Origin: Paracoccaceae bacterium
Lineage (GTDB): Bacteria; Pseudomonadota; Alphaproteobacteria; Rhodobacterales; Rhodobacteraceae
Length of the DNA: 64,000 nt
NCBI GenBank assembly: GCA_030697175.1
Contig: JAUYQR010000010.1
Coordinates: 18,196-82,195 of the forward strand
Direction: 5' to 3'
Shown piece by piece: positions 19,123 to 27,180 of this stretch. Below the pieces are notes generated by a model, which saw only the letters and a program-made list of their open reading frames with translations, was not told the DNA's origin and searched no databases. A program made the position numbers and the translations under genes. How positions within the stretch are numbered: the first letter of the stretch is position 1; each line of letters begins with the position of its first letter.

Positions 19123-20445
19123 TCAGCGCGCGATCTGCAATTCGGCCTTGAGGCCGCCCAGACGGTCACTGTGCAAAAGGCGCAGCATACCGCCATGGCT
19201 CATCGCGACATCGGCCGCGATCGAGAGGCCAAGGCCCACCCCGCCGCCCCGGTTCGGGTCGCGCGCGCTGTCCAGCCGAGAAAACGGGCGCATCGCCTCG
19301 TCGCGCTGATCCGGCGGGATGCCGGGACCGTCATCTTCGACCGCGATGCGCAGCGCGGTGTCGGAAAACTGAAGTGACACCTCGACCCGCCGCCCGAAGC
19401 GCTGCGCATTGCCGATCAGGTTCTCGACCGCCCGCGTGACTGCCTGCGGCCGCATCATCACCGGCGACACCCTGCCCTCGACCACCGCCAGCGTGACGAC
19501 CCCGCCGCCGCGCCCGGCCGCTGCGACCACGCCGCTGACCAATTCCACGGCATCAACAGCGATCATCTGCTCCATCGCATCGCCGCGCGCAAAGGACAGG
19601 AATTCGTCGACCATGCGTTCCATCTGGGTCACATCGGCCAGCAGTGCCTTGACGTCGTCATCCTCGGGCATCAGCGACAGACCCAGCTTGAGCCGCGTCA
19701 GCGGCGTGCGCAGATCGTGGCTGACACCCGACAGCATCAACGTGCGCTGTTCGATCTGGCGTTCGATCCGGGCGCGCATGTCAAGAAACGCCCGCCCGGC
19801 TGCCCGCACCTCCAGCGCGCCGCGCGGACGGTAGGTGACGGCGCGGCCCTTGCCGAAATCCTTCGCCGCCTCGGCCAGCCGGGTGATCGGCCGCAACTGG
19901 TTGCGCAAGAAGGCATAAGAAATCACCGTCATCAGGACCGAGGTGAAGATCATCAGCACCAAAAGCTGGTGCGGGTTGGTCGCGGCCATCCGCCGACGAT
20001 CCAACTTGACCTGCACTGGCCCGTGCCGGCTTTCGAAACGCAGGTTCACCATCCGCTCGGGGTCGGTCACGTCGGCGGCCATCAGGTCCGGCAACTTGGC
20101 GCGCAGCGTGTCGATGATCACTCCGCCCGACAGATCGAACGCACCACGCTGGTCTTCCACTGGCGCGTCCGGTCCTGCGGGAAGCATCACTTTGAGTTCA
20201 AGCGGGCCAGCGATCGCAATCGCCCGGGTCCGTGCTTCGCCGGGCGTCGTGCCCTTGGCCACCTCCTCAAGCAGGAACTCGAGGTCAATCGCCACGCCTT
20301 GGGTCATCTGCCGGGTGACGCCTTCGTAATGGCGCTGGATGAATGCGGTGGACACGACAAGCTGGATCGCGACGATGGGCACGATCAGGATCAGGGCGGC
20401 ACGCCCGTAAAGGCTGCGCGGGAGGAGACGTGGAAACAGAGCCAT
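19123..20445 (-). CDS. EnvZ-like membrane sensor histidine kinase
   Basis: Two-component sensor of 440 residues. Two membrane helices (GRAALILIVPIVAIQLVVS near 12-30 and LLVLMIFTSVLMTVISYAFL near 160) flank a periplasmic sensor. A HAMP region follows, then the H box LSGVSHDLRTPLTRLKLGLS, the N box NLIGNAQRF, the G1 box DDGPGIP and the G2 box GVGLGLSIA. The sequence around the H box is that of the OmpR-partner EnvZ class. No response regulator gene is adjacent, so its partner is outside the window. Its 5' end overlaps that of the metallo-beta-lactamase gene by 16 bp if the ATG at 20445 is used. Confidence 0.88.
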   Translation of the reverse strand: MALFPRLLPRSLYGRAALILIVPIVAIQLVVSTAFIQRHYEGVTRQMTQGVAIDLEFLLEEVAKGTTPGEARTRAIAIAGPLELKVMLPAGPDAPVEDQRGAFDLSGGVIIDTLRAKLPDLMAADVTDPERMVNLRFESRHGPVQVKLDRRRMAATNPHQLLVLMIFTSVLMTVISYAFLRNQLRPITRLAEAAKDFGKGRAVTYRPRGALEVRAAGRAFLDMRARIERQIEQRTLMLSGVSHDLRTPLTRLKLGLSLMPEDDDVKALLADVTQMERMVDEFLSFARGDAMEQMIAVDAVELVSGVVAAAGRGGGVVTLAVVEGRVSPVMMRPQAVTRAVENLIGNAQRFGRRVEVSLQFSDTALRIAVEDDGPGIPPDQRDEAMRPFSRLDSARDPNRGGGVGLGLSIAADVAMSHGGMLRLLHSDRLGGLKAELQIAR

Positions 20446-21377
20446 CGCCGGAAAGCCTAGCCGCAGCGCCGGGACTTGGAAAGGCCGGTCTGGCCGAAGC
20501 CGTCGCCGACCCGGCGCTGCGGGTGCGCCGGGTGCGCGCAGCCAATCCGTCGCCCCTGACCGCAAGCGGCACCAACAGCTACATCATCGGCAGCGGTGAT
20601 GTGGCGATCATCGACCCTGGACCGGCGCTGCCCGCGCATCTGGACGCGATCATGGCTGCACTCGAGACTGGCGAGAGGGTCAGCCATATCGTCGTGACCC
20701 ACGCACACCTTGACCATTCCGCGCTGGCACCGGCCTTGGCCACCCGGACCGGGGCAGAGGTGCTGGCTTACGGGCGTGCGACCGACGGGCGCAGCGCGGT
20801 GATGGCGCGATTGATTGCAGGCGGCGCTACACCGGGAGGCGGCGAAGGGCTGGACCACGGCTTCCGCCCGAACCGGTGCCTTGCAGACGGCGAAACCCTT
20901 TCCGGCGCAACATGGTCGGTCACGGCTGTGCACACGCCGGGCCACATCGGCGGCCACCTTTGCCTTGCGGCGGGCGACCTTCTGTTCAGCGGCGATCATG
21001 TGATGGGCTGGGCAAGCAGCCTCGTCTCACCTCCCGACGGCGACATGACGGATTACATGGCATCCCTCGCACGGCTGCGGATCGGGGCGTGGCGCCGCCT
21101 GCTGCCAGGGCATGGCGAGCCGGTGGACACTCCCGCCGACCGCATCGACGCGCTTCTCGCCCACCGCCGTGCCCGCGAGGCCGCGATCCGCACCGCATTG
21201 GTCAGCGGCCCGATGGGTTTGGCCACACTGACGGCGCGCGTTTACACCGGCACGCCGGAAAGTCTGATGCCAGCAGCCCGCCGCAACACTCTGGCGCATC
21301 TGATTGATCTGCATGGCAGAAATCTGATCCGCGCCACGCCAGCTCTCGGCCCGGAAGCGATTTTCCAGACCGCATGA
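20430..21377 (+). CDS. Metallo-beta-lactamase-fold hydrolase
   Basis: Cytosolic metal-dependent hydrolase of 315 residues (beta-lactamase-like/LACTB2 type). Zinc motif THAHLDHSA, then HTPGHIGGHLCL, LFSGDHVMGW and LPGHGEPV; a winged-helix-like tail follows (DALLAHRRAREAAI). The substrate is unknown. The start is GTG at 20430, immediately preceded by GGGAGGAGAC, a strong ribosome site, which overlaps the start of the divergent histidine kinase. A terminator-like hairpin follows the stop. Confidence 0.86.
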   Translation: METEPSPESLAAAPGLGKAGLAEAVADPALRVRRVRAANPSPLTASGTNSYIIGSGDVAIIDPGPALPAHLDAIMAALETGERVSHIVVTHAHLDHSALAPALATRTGAEVLAYGRATDGRSAVMARLIAGGATPGGGEGLDHGFRPNRCLADGETLSGATWSVTAVHTPGHIGGHLCLAAGDLLFSGDHVMGWASSLVSPPDGDMTDYMASLARLRIGAWRRLLPGHGEPVDTPADRIDALLAHRRAREAAIRTALVSGPMGLATLTARVYTGTPESLMPAARRNTLAHLIDLHGRNLIRATPALGPEAIFQTA

Positions 21378-21402
21378 GCAAACCCGCAGGTTTGCCGGTT
21401 TT
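21378..21402 (+). terminator. Rho-independent terminator after the hydrolase gene
   Basis: Perfect 7-bp stem GCAAACC - CGCA - GGTTTGC starting at the base after the hydrolase stop, followed by CGGTTTTG. It separates the hydrolase gene from the tRNA promoter. Confidence 0.7.
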
Positions 21403-21407
21403 GCCCC

Positions 21408-21436
21408 TTGCCGCCCTATACACAGCTTGCTATACG
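21408..21436 (+). promoter_or_regulatory. Sigma-70-type promoter of tRNA-Asn
   Basis: A -35 element TTGCCG (21408-21413) and a -10 element TATACG (21431-21436) are separated by exactly 17 bp. The expected transcription start near 21443 is a few bases before the mature tRNA. Confidence 0.7.
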
Positions 21437-21446
21437 GCCCCCGTGT

Positions 21447-21521
21447 TCCGGCGTAGCTCAGCGGTAGAGCAGTTGACTGTTAATCAATTGGTCGTAGGTT
21501 CGATCCCTACCGCCGGAGCCA
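21447..21521 (+). tRNA. tRNA-Asn (GTT)
   Basis: Complete cloverleaf. The acceptor stem is TCCGGCG / CGCCGGA with discriminator G at 21518 and an encoded CCA to 21521. The D-loop region is GTAGCTCAGCGGTAGAGC, the anticodon stem GTTGA/TCAAT encloses loop CTGTTAA with anticodon GTT at 21479-21481, and the T-loop is GGTTCGATCCC. The 3' side borders a compositionally distinct islet, a classic integration position. Confidence 0.97.
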
Positions 21522-21595
21522 ATCACCCTTGATTTCATTGGGAAAATTGGCAGAACACAAAATCTACTAACAACCTACCCCTAGGATTTTCGGGG

Positions 21596-22402
21596 TTAGG
21601 AAGGCACCAAGTGCGCCACACGACCGGCGGGCCAGTTGTAGCCGTTCTTCGTGTAAGCACGCCGCGGCTTCACTTTCACAAGCAAGCTTTCCGCTTCGTA
21701 CGGCCCTTCAAGGGTTAGTTCCTTGTACCGCTTGGAATACCTGTGGAAGCCCCCGCTATAGTTTTCGTCGCCCCCTTCGGAGTACCAAGTTGATTCTTCG
21801 ACGTAGATTTGATGCCCTGCCAACCGCCCTAGCCAAAACGCCTTGTCCTTAGGGTCGTACATCCACATGCCATCTTGTCCGTTGAAACCGTGTACCCAAC
21901 GTTCAAACGGGCGCGGCGAATACCGTTCAACGAACCAATCACCGTTGTACCTGCTACGCCCGTTCGCCCAAACCGACGAACCAAGGAACGGTATCCAGAT
22001 TTGAGCGATGCCCACACGCGCGTAAGAAAAGGCGCGGCGCTCTATTTCGTCCAAACCTATCGGCGTGTGCTGTAACTCAAATGCGATTTGTCGACCTTTT
22101 GGCGACCATGCCATTACGTCGGCGCGGCGATCACCGGGTAGTGTATCAACGACAAACTCTAGTTGCGCGCGGATACTGCGACGGGCAAGCGCGTCGGCTA
22201 CTAGCTGCTTTGCTTCAAGGTGCGCTTTCGTTTCGCCCTTTGCCCATGAACAGGACGTGGGCGGCTTGTGGGCAAAGTGGTGAACAACCTTTCGCCCCTT
22301 GCGAAGAATCAATAGCCCCTTGCATTCGGGGCACCGATATTCGGGGCCGCGTTCTGCAACAGCGGCTGAAATACGAACGCCGTCTAGTGATCCTACTAGC
22401 AT
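21596..22402 (-). CDS. CoiA-like competence/nuclease-fold protein
   Basis: Protein of 268 residues resembling CoiA family proteins. The N-terminal part carries a cysteine pair and histidines (YRCPECKGLLILRKGRKVVH, then HFAHK). A putative PD-(D/E)XK nuclease core follows: RRADVMAWSPKGRQIAFELQ, with D, E and Q in the usual spacing. The C-terminal ~130 residues, rich in W and Y, are not recognised. Base composition is visibly lower in GC and richer in rare-looking codons than neighbours, and it lies directly next to tRNA-Asn, both suggesting transfer. True role (DNA uptake processing, defence or island function) is unknown. Confidence 0.7.
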   Translation of the reverse strand: MLVGSLDGVRISAAVAERGPEYRCPECKGLLILRKGRKVVHHFAHKPPTSCSWAKGETKAHLEAKQLVADALARRSIRAQLEFVVDTLPGDRRADVMAWSPKGRQIAFELQHTPIGLDEIERRAFSYARVGIAQIWIPFLGSSVWANGRSRYNGDWFVERYSPRPFERWVHGFNGQDGMWMYDPKDKAFWLGRLAGHQIYVEESTWYSEGGDENYSGGFHRYSKRYKELTLEGPYEAESLLVKVKPRRAYTKNGYNWPAGRVAHLVPS

Positions 22403-22456
22403 GGTACATTCCGACTACGAACGGGATTGCGCCACTATACCTTGTATCTGCGAATG

Positions 22457-22491
22457 AAAAAGCCCCGACCCGTCGCAAATCGGGCCGGGGC
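22457..22491 (-). terminator. Rho-independent terminator upstream of the CoiA-like gene
   Basis: On the minus strand GCCCCGGCCCG pairs with CGGGTCGGGGC (one G-T wobble) across loop ATTTGCGA and is followed by TTTTTC. It should end transcription from the direction of the truncated Lon-like gene. No intact gene lies immediately before it, so it may belong to a gene lost at the junction. Confidence 0.75.
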
Positions 22492-22552
22492 CTGTGGCCG
22501 GGCGCAACCCCAGAAACGCACGGCGGCACGGGGTAAGGGGGGGGGTGGCGGC

Positions 22553-24145
22553 TCACGTCGTCGCGCCTGCCCCGCCCCCAAGGCAAGGGCGCATAGCCTC
22601 ATGCCCTAGACGGGTTGGCGGCGGGCCGAAGGCGCACAACAGCCCGCCGCCTGTGACCGGGCGGAGGTCGTCACGCTTGCACGCCCCTGCGACCATGCGG
22701 GCGAACAGGACCACGCTTTCGGGCGTTCGGGGCATGTCGGGACTGAAGTCGGCCCCCACCTTGAACAAGCGCCCGAAATCGGGATCGTGCGGCGTCAGCA
22801 ACAGGTGCAGCAACGCGTCACCAACCAGCACCACCCGCACTTGCAGCGGGATCGGCTCCGGTTCAAGGGTGCCGGTCGAGATCAGGCTCAGCATTTCGGC
22901 GGCAGAGCTGATCCTGATGGCGCGCGTTTCCAGACAGCGCTTCAGCGCCTCCCATGCGAGGGGTTCACTCAGCAAGCGCATTGCATCGAGAACGAGAAAG
23001 CCACCGTTCGCCCGATGCAGCGCACCAGGCCGGATCAGCGTGAAATCGGTGACCAGCGCACCCATCGTCGAGATATGGTCCACCTTGCCGATCAGATTTG
23101 CCAACGATGGCAAAGGCTCGGTGATGATCGGGGCGCCGGCTGCGGTTGAAGGATCGTTGGAGACCATGACGTTGACGGCATAGCGGTGAAGTGCAGGGTC
23201 TTCATGGACACCTGTCCTGGCCACTGGAAACGGACCTTCCTGCCGTCGATTGCCCAGACTGAGAAACAGATCGGCGTTTTCGATCAGATCCGCCCGCAGC
23301 GCTGACAGGTGCTGGGTGATCGCCTCGATGCCACTGAACGCGGCAAACACGCTTTCCAGCGCATCATCCACCGCTTGCGTGGCCATTTCGGCGTTCAAGA
23401 GGGCAACCGCCGCGCGATGGTCCTTTTCCAGTCGTGGGATCGACTTGAGATACTTTTCAAGATCCCTCTCGGTCAGATCGACGGCGGCTTCGATCTTGTG
23501 GCGCTCGTCTTCGGTCAGATTGGCAAAGTCATCCGGTTTCATCACCTCGCCGTTGCGCACACCCGCGATGGCGAACCCCATCGGCGTTCGCAGGATCGTC
23601 ACATTGCGCTGATGCGACTTTTCTACCAGCTTTTCGAAGGTGTCCTGTTTGCGCGTTGCCAGCCGCTGCTCGAAGCTGCTTCTGCGGCTTTGGTATTGCT
23701 CAGAGTCGAAAAGCGCAGGAATGTCGTTGGCCAGATCGTCAACCAGCGCTTGCATTGCCTTTTGCAAAGGTCGCGCGGTGCCAGGCGGCATTGCGATGGC
23801 CTTGGGCCGATCCGGACCGGCAAAGTCATTCACGTAGACCCAGTCCGATGGAACCGGTCGTGTCGCTGCTTCGGCTTCGAGCAGGGTCTGCACCGCCGAA
23901 TGGCGCCCTGCCCCGCTGGGACCAAGGACAAACAGGTTGAATTCGGCATGTCGGATCCGGGCCGCCGTGCGGATTGCACCCAAGGCGCGATCTTGCCCGA
24001 TCAGACTGTTCAACGGTTCAAGAGACGCTGTGGTCTTGAAATCCAGCAGGTCTGGATCGCAACAGACTTTCAGGTCGTTCATCATCAGCAGCGATGATGA
24101 TACTGCGCGGTCAGTGGATTTGCTGCTGGCTGATCTGCGGGCCAT
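22553..24145 (-). pseudogene. Lon-related AAA+ protease, truncated before the protease domain
   Basis: N-terminal part of a LonB/LonC-like protease (AAA_32 type). Intact motifs include LNSLIGQDRALGAIRTAARI, the Walker A-like LGPSGAGRHSAV and the segment IRPGALHRANGGFLVLDAMR with the Walker B-like strand. Family members run on for about 250 more residues to a Ser-Lys protease domain. Here similarity stops near 22655, after RRDDLRPV-type sequence (KRDDLRPV), and about 33 unrelated residues follow before a stop. The catalytic dyad is therefore absent. The start at 24145 (MARRSASSKS) is a choice among several ATGs. The break coincides with the edge of the tRNA-linked islet. Confidence 0.75.
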
Positions 24146-24279
24146 TATGCTGCCTTTGTCGCTTGCCGTCGATCCAGACGAGCCAAGCACACTGGCGCAA
24201 GGCGCGGCTCTGGCGTGCAATCGGGCATAAGGCTGAACACTTCCGCCGACATTGACAAAGATCAATGAGGCTTGGGCAG

Positions 24280-24651
24280 TTACGTGTCCGGGTCTTTCTC
24301 CGGGGTCAAGAGCAGGGCGATCAGCGCCGCAATTCCAACCCCGGCTGCGGCCCACGCCTCCAGCCGCTGTCTATTCTTGTTGGGCATCAGCAAAAGCACC
24401 AGATCGACCAGCATCGTCAACCACGCCGCTGCTTGCCGCCGTCTTGCCGCTGCCCGCGCCCGCGCCCGCAAGACCAGGGCAATCGTCAAGGCCAATCCGA
24501 AGAAGCCCAGACCGGCGATCCCCAGCGCACCGGGCAGTCCCGTCACCGGAACCAACGCCGCAATCGCAGCCGCAACCAGAAGCACCCCGCCGGCCAAACC
24601 TGCAAGCACCATCACCAAGGCCAGCCCGATCTGCACTCCGATCCGTGCCAT
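24280..24651 (-). CDS. YqjE-like (phage holin superfamily) membrane protein
   Basis: Small membrane protein of about 123 residues with hydrophobic segments (IGVQIGLALVMVLAGLAGGVL plus following residues, and LGIAGLGFFGLALTIALVL), a basic middle (RARARAAARRRQ) and a final hydrophobic stretch. It resembles the YqjE/DUF1469 group usually encoded after a YqjD/ElaB-like gene, as here. The ATG at 24651 is 17 bases after the upstream stop. A start at 24714 inside the upstream gene is also possible. Function is unknown, probably envelope- or stress-related. Confidence 0.6.
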   Translation of the reverse strand: MARIGVQIGLALVMVLAGLAGGVLLVAAAIAALVPVTGLPGALGIAGLGFFGLALTIALVLRARARAAARRRQAAAWLTMLVDLVLLLMPNKNRQRLEAWAAAGVGIAALIALLLTPEKDPDT

Positions 24652-24668
24652 CACCGCGCGACCGACGC

Positions 24669-25010
24669 TCAATTCCGACGCGAGAAAAGCAGACCAACCA
24701 GCACCCCGAGGCATAGCACCCCGGCCAGCGAGGCCAAAGGGTGCGCACGAACATCCCCTTCCAGCCCCTTTTGCAGCGCTTCCATCCTTTGGCGAATCTC
24801 TTGAATGGTGCGCAGTGCCTCGTCCGGCGCTTCACCGGTCACCGCTTTGGCGCGCGTTGCCAGGTCCTCGGCTTGCAGAGCGCCGTAGCGCTGCAAGGAT
24901 TCTGCCAATGATGTGACATCAGCGCGAAGCTGCTGGAACTCCTTCATCAGATCCTCACCGGCAGTTTCACGCGTCGACCGGGATTTCGTCCTGCTTTCCG
25001 ACCCAAGCAT
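24669..25010 (-). CDS. YqjD/ElaB-like (DUF883) membrane-anchored protein
   Basis: Protein of 113 residues: a charged, predicted helical/coiled-coil body (residues about 15-90, including DLMKEFQQLRADVTSLAESL), the motif RAHPLASLAG and a single C-terminal membrane anchor ending GLLFSRRN. This layout is that of YqjD/ElaB proteins, which in E. coli anchor ribosomes to the membrane in stationary phase. The start at 25010 (MLGSESRTKS) is preferred; an upstream in-frame ATG at 25082 adds unrelated residues. The YqjE-like gene follows on the same strand. Confidence 0.75.
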   Translation of the reverse strand: MLGSESRTKSRSTRETAGEDLMKEFQQLRADVTSLAESLQRYGALQAEDLATRAKAVTGEAPDEALRTIQEIRQRMEALQKGLEGDVRAHPLASLAGVLCLGVLVGLLFSRRN

Positions 25011-25080
25011 CACAATTCCTCGCGTTCTGAATTTCAGGCAACCTAGCACAGTGCCGCGAAAGTATCCGGCGATTTGCGTC

Positions 25081-25118
25081 ATTCCCGGAATCTACCAACA
25101 TTCCCGGAATCTACCAAC
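25081..25118. repeat. Two tandem 19-bp repeats, each with a short palindrome
   Basis: ATTCCCGGAATCTACCAAC occurs twice head to tail (25081-25099 and 25100-25118). Each copy begins with the odd-length palindrome ATTCC-C-GGAAT. The pair lies in the divergent gap between the yqjD-like gene and the VIT-type transporter, so it may be a double operator or upstream activating site. Confidence 0.7.
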
Positions 25119-25266
25119 TTTAGCGGCCCGCCATCAGCGCGGTGAACCTGGAACGCTTCGCACCGGCATGGCTTTGTCGGCAAACCGCGCCCATACTGAT
25201 TTAGCGCAAAGACGTCGCTCAAACCGCCGCGTTTAAGGCGCTGGCGACCATGCCCGAGGATGACCC

Positions 25267-25974
25267 ATGAAGCTTGCCTATCAATCTGCCCATCAGGAAT
25301 TGCATTACCTTGACCGCGCAGGGTGGCTGCGCGCGGCCGTTCTTGGCGCGAATGACGGGATCGTCTCGGTCTCATCGCTGATCGTGGGGGTCGCTGCGGC
25401 GGACCCGAGCCGTGCAGCGATCCTCATTGCCGGGGCAGCGGGGCTTGCGGCGGGAGCCATGTCGATGGCAGCAGGCGAGTATGTTTCGGTCTCGTCGCAA
25501 TCCGATGTCGAACGTGCCGACATCGTACGCGAACGGCAGGCCCTGATCGACACGCCCGAAGCAGAGGAGCGGGAGTTGGCCTCCATCTACGAATCCCGCG
25601 GCCTTTCGCCCCAGACGGCGGCGCTGGTTGCCCGCGAACTTACCGAGAAGGATGATCTGGCGGCGCATGTCCGCGACGAACTTGGTCTTTCCGAGGTCCA
25701 CGCAGCAAACCCGCTGCAGGCTGCGTTTGCATCGGGGCTGACGTTCACGGTTGCGGCGGCCGTGCCAGTGGTTGCTGCGGCGGTGGCTCCGGAGGCCCAG
25801 ATCATTCCGACGGTGGTGATCGCCACGCTGATCAGCCTCGCCGGGCTTGGGGCCATCGGCGCGCATGCCGGGGGGGCGCCAAAACCGAGGGCAACCGCGC
25901 GGGTCCTTTTCTGGGGTGCGGCTGCGATGGCGATCACGGCGGGTGTCGGCCGCATCTTCGGGGTATCGGTGTAA
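25267..25974 (+). CDS. VIT1/CCC1-family iron/manganese transporter
   Basis: Membrane metal transporter of 235 residues. It begins with the family sequence WLRAAVLGANDGIVSVSSLIVG in the first helix, then AGLAAGAMSMAAGEYVSVSSQ with the Glu/Met-rich metal path, a cytosolic helical metal-binding segment (about 75-140, many Glu) and three C-terminal helices. The family moves Fe2+ or Mn2+ out of the cytosol. It is divergent from the yqjD-like gene. The 249 bp after it (25975-26223) hold no convincing gene. Confidence 0.9.
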   Translation: MKLAYQSAHQELHYLDRAGWLRAAVLGANDGIVSVSSLIVGVAAADPSRAAILIAGAAGLAAGAMSMAAGEYVSVSSQSDVERADIVRERQALIDTPEAEERELASIYESRGLSPQTAALVARELTEKDDLAAHVRDELGLSEVHAANPLQAAFASGLTFTVAAAVPVVAAAVAPEAQIIPTVVIATLISLAGLGAIGAHAGGAPKPRATARVLFWGAAAMAITAGVGRIFGVSV

Positions 25975-26223
25975 CGTCCGGCAACCCATGCCGTGTCGCG
26001 ACCAAAGCATCCGTATTGCCCAACATGGCAGTTTGCGCCGGGTTGAGCTTTCGTCTTTCGACAGGGCCGCGACAGGCCCCGGCACCTCGTCCAGAAAGGC
26101 TGAGGTAAGGTCTGCCAGACCGGCAGGAGCGTCTCCCAGGGTCGCCGCCAGACGATCTGCCGCTGTCTTGTCGGGCAATCAGGCCCCGGCATCTTGCTCT
26201 GCGGGGGTCTCGTGGATCATCGG

Positions 26224-26973
26224 TCAATACCGCCTGCAATCCGGACCGACCGCATCTGGACAGACCACCTCGTTCAGTGCCAGCAATTCACGGTGCAACT
26301 TTCGGCGCAGGGCGGCGGGAAAGCTTTCCAGGCCGTCGACCTCGATCACAAAGGACCCGACGCCGCCGATCACCGCAGTGCGGTAGTATTCGCCAAGCCT
26401 CCCGTCCTTGTCGGCAATGGCAAGGCCATTGATCGTCACGCCACGGTCCAGGGCATGCTTGCGCGCAGGTGCAAGCGCGATGCCGCGCGAACGCCCCGTC
26501 ATCGTGTTGGCGCGCCCGTCGCCAGAGATGTCCAGCACCCTACGGTCTGCACATCGTCCATCTTCCTCGAACAATTCCGTCGCGGCGAGGATGCCAACCC
26601 CGATGTCGGTGTTGCCGCTGATCCTGCGTGGCGTTGCGGCCAGTCGAGCGGCAAAGCCCGCAAGGTCATCCCTTGATGTGACACGCTGCCACGGGACGAT
26701 TTGAACGCCGTAGGCACTGTCAGCCCAGAACAGCGATGCAATGTCGACCACCCCGGCGTCGTCAAAAGCCGACTGCACCACAGGATCCATCAAGGCTGCC
26801 ACATATCCGGCCTTCTGGATTGCAAATTCCGCGTCTGAAATGCTGCCCGACGCATCCATCGCCAGAACCAATGCCACATCCGCACAGGCGGCGTGAACAC
26901 CGCCGTAGCCAAAAGACCAGGAACACACGGCCGCCGAAAAACCTCGCCCAATACGGCGCATGAAGCACTCCAT
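26224..26973 (-). CDS. Secreted DUF1194 / von Willebrand A-like protein
   Basis: Exported protein of 249 residues with an N-terminal signal region (about 1-30) and a vWA-like fold. The metal-binding MIDAS sequence is LAMDASGSISDAEF and a second motif SGDGRANT lies near 145. DUF1194 proteins are frequent in Rhodobacteraceae and have no defined role. GGAGG stands six bases before the ATG at 26973. It is divergent from the BTAD regulator gene, with 246 bp between them. Confidence 0.85.
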   Translation of the reverse strand: MECFMRRIGRGFSAAVCSWSFGYGGVHAACADVALVLAMDASGSISDAEFAIQKAGYVAALMDPVVQSAFDDAGVVDIASLFWADSAYGVQIVPWQRVTSRDDLAGFAARLAATPRRISGNTDIGVGILAATELFEEDGRCADRRVLDISGDGRANTMTGRSRGIALAPARKHALDRGVTINGLAIADKDGRLGEYYRTAVIGGVGSFVIEVDGLESFPAALRRKLHRELLALNEVVCPDAVGPDCRRY

Positions 26974-27180
26974 CTATCCTCCAAAATCTTGCGTTCTCAA
27001 TAATTGCCCCCGACCATACTGTGCAGGCGTTATGCGAACGCATCGGGACGGCTCGGTGGGGTTCGCTGGAGCGTCAATTTTCCTGTGCACGAACGTTATA
27101 TGCGCGTAATTCTTTGTTGACCGGGCGAAGACAGTCCACACATCGTGGAAAGACAATCCGGGAATTGAAGGGAAGCGGCC

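Noticed and set aside
21522..22655. Complete integrated prophage or genomic island at tRNA-Asn
   Set aside because: No integrase, no duplicated tRNA end and only one gene are visible, so only an islet or remnant is claimed.
25372..26178. Minus-strand open frame overlapping the VIT transporter, beginning MPDKTAADRLAATLGDAPAG
   Set aside because: Its first ~60 residues outside the transporter look somewhat protein-like, but the rest is antisense to the transporter and no family is recognised. It may be a short gene remnant, too weak to annotate.
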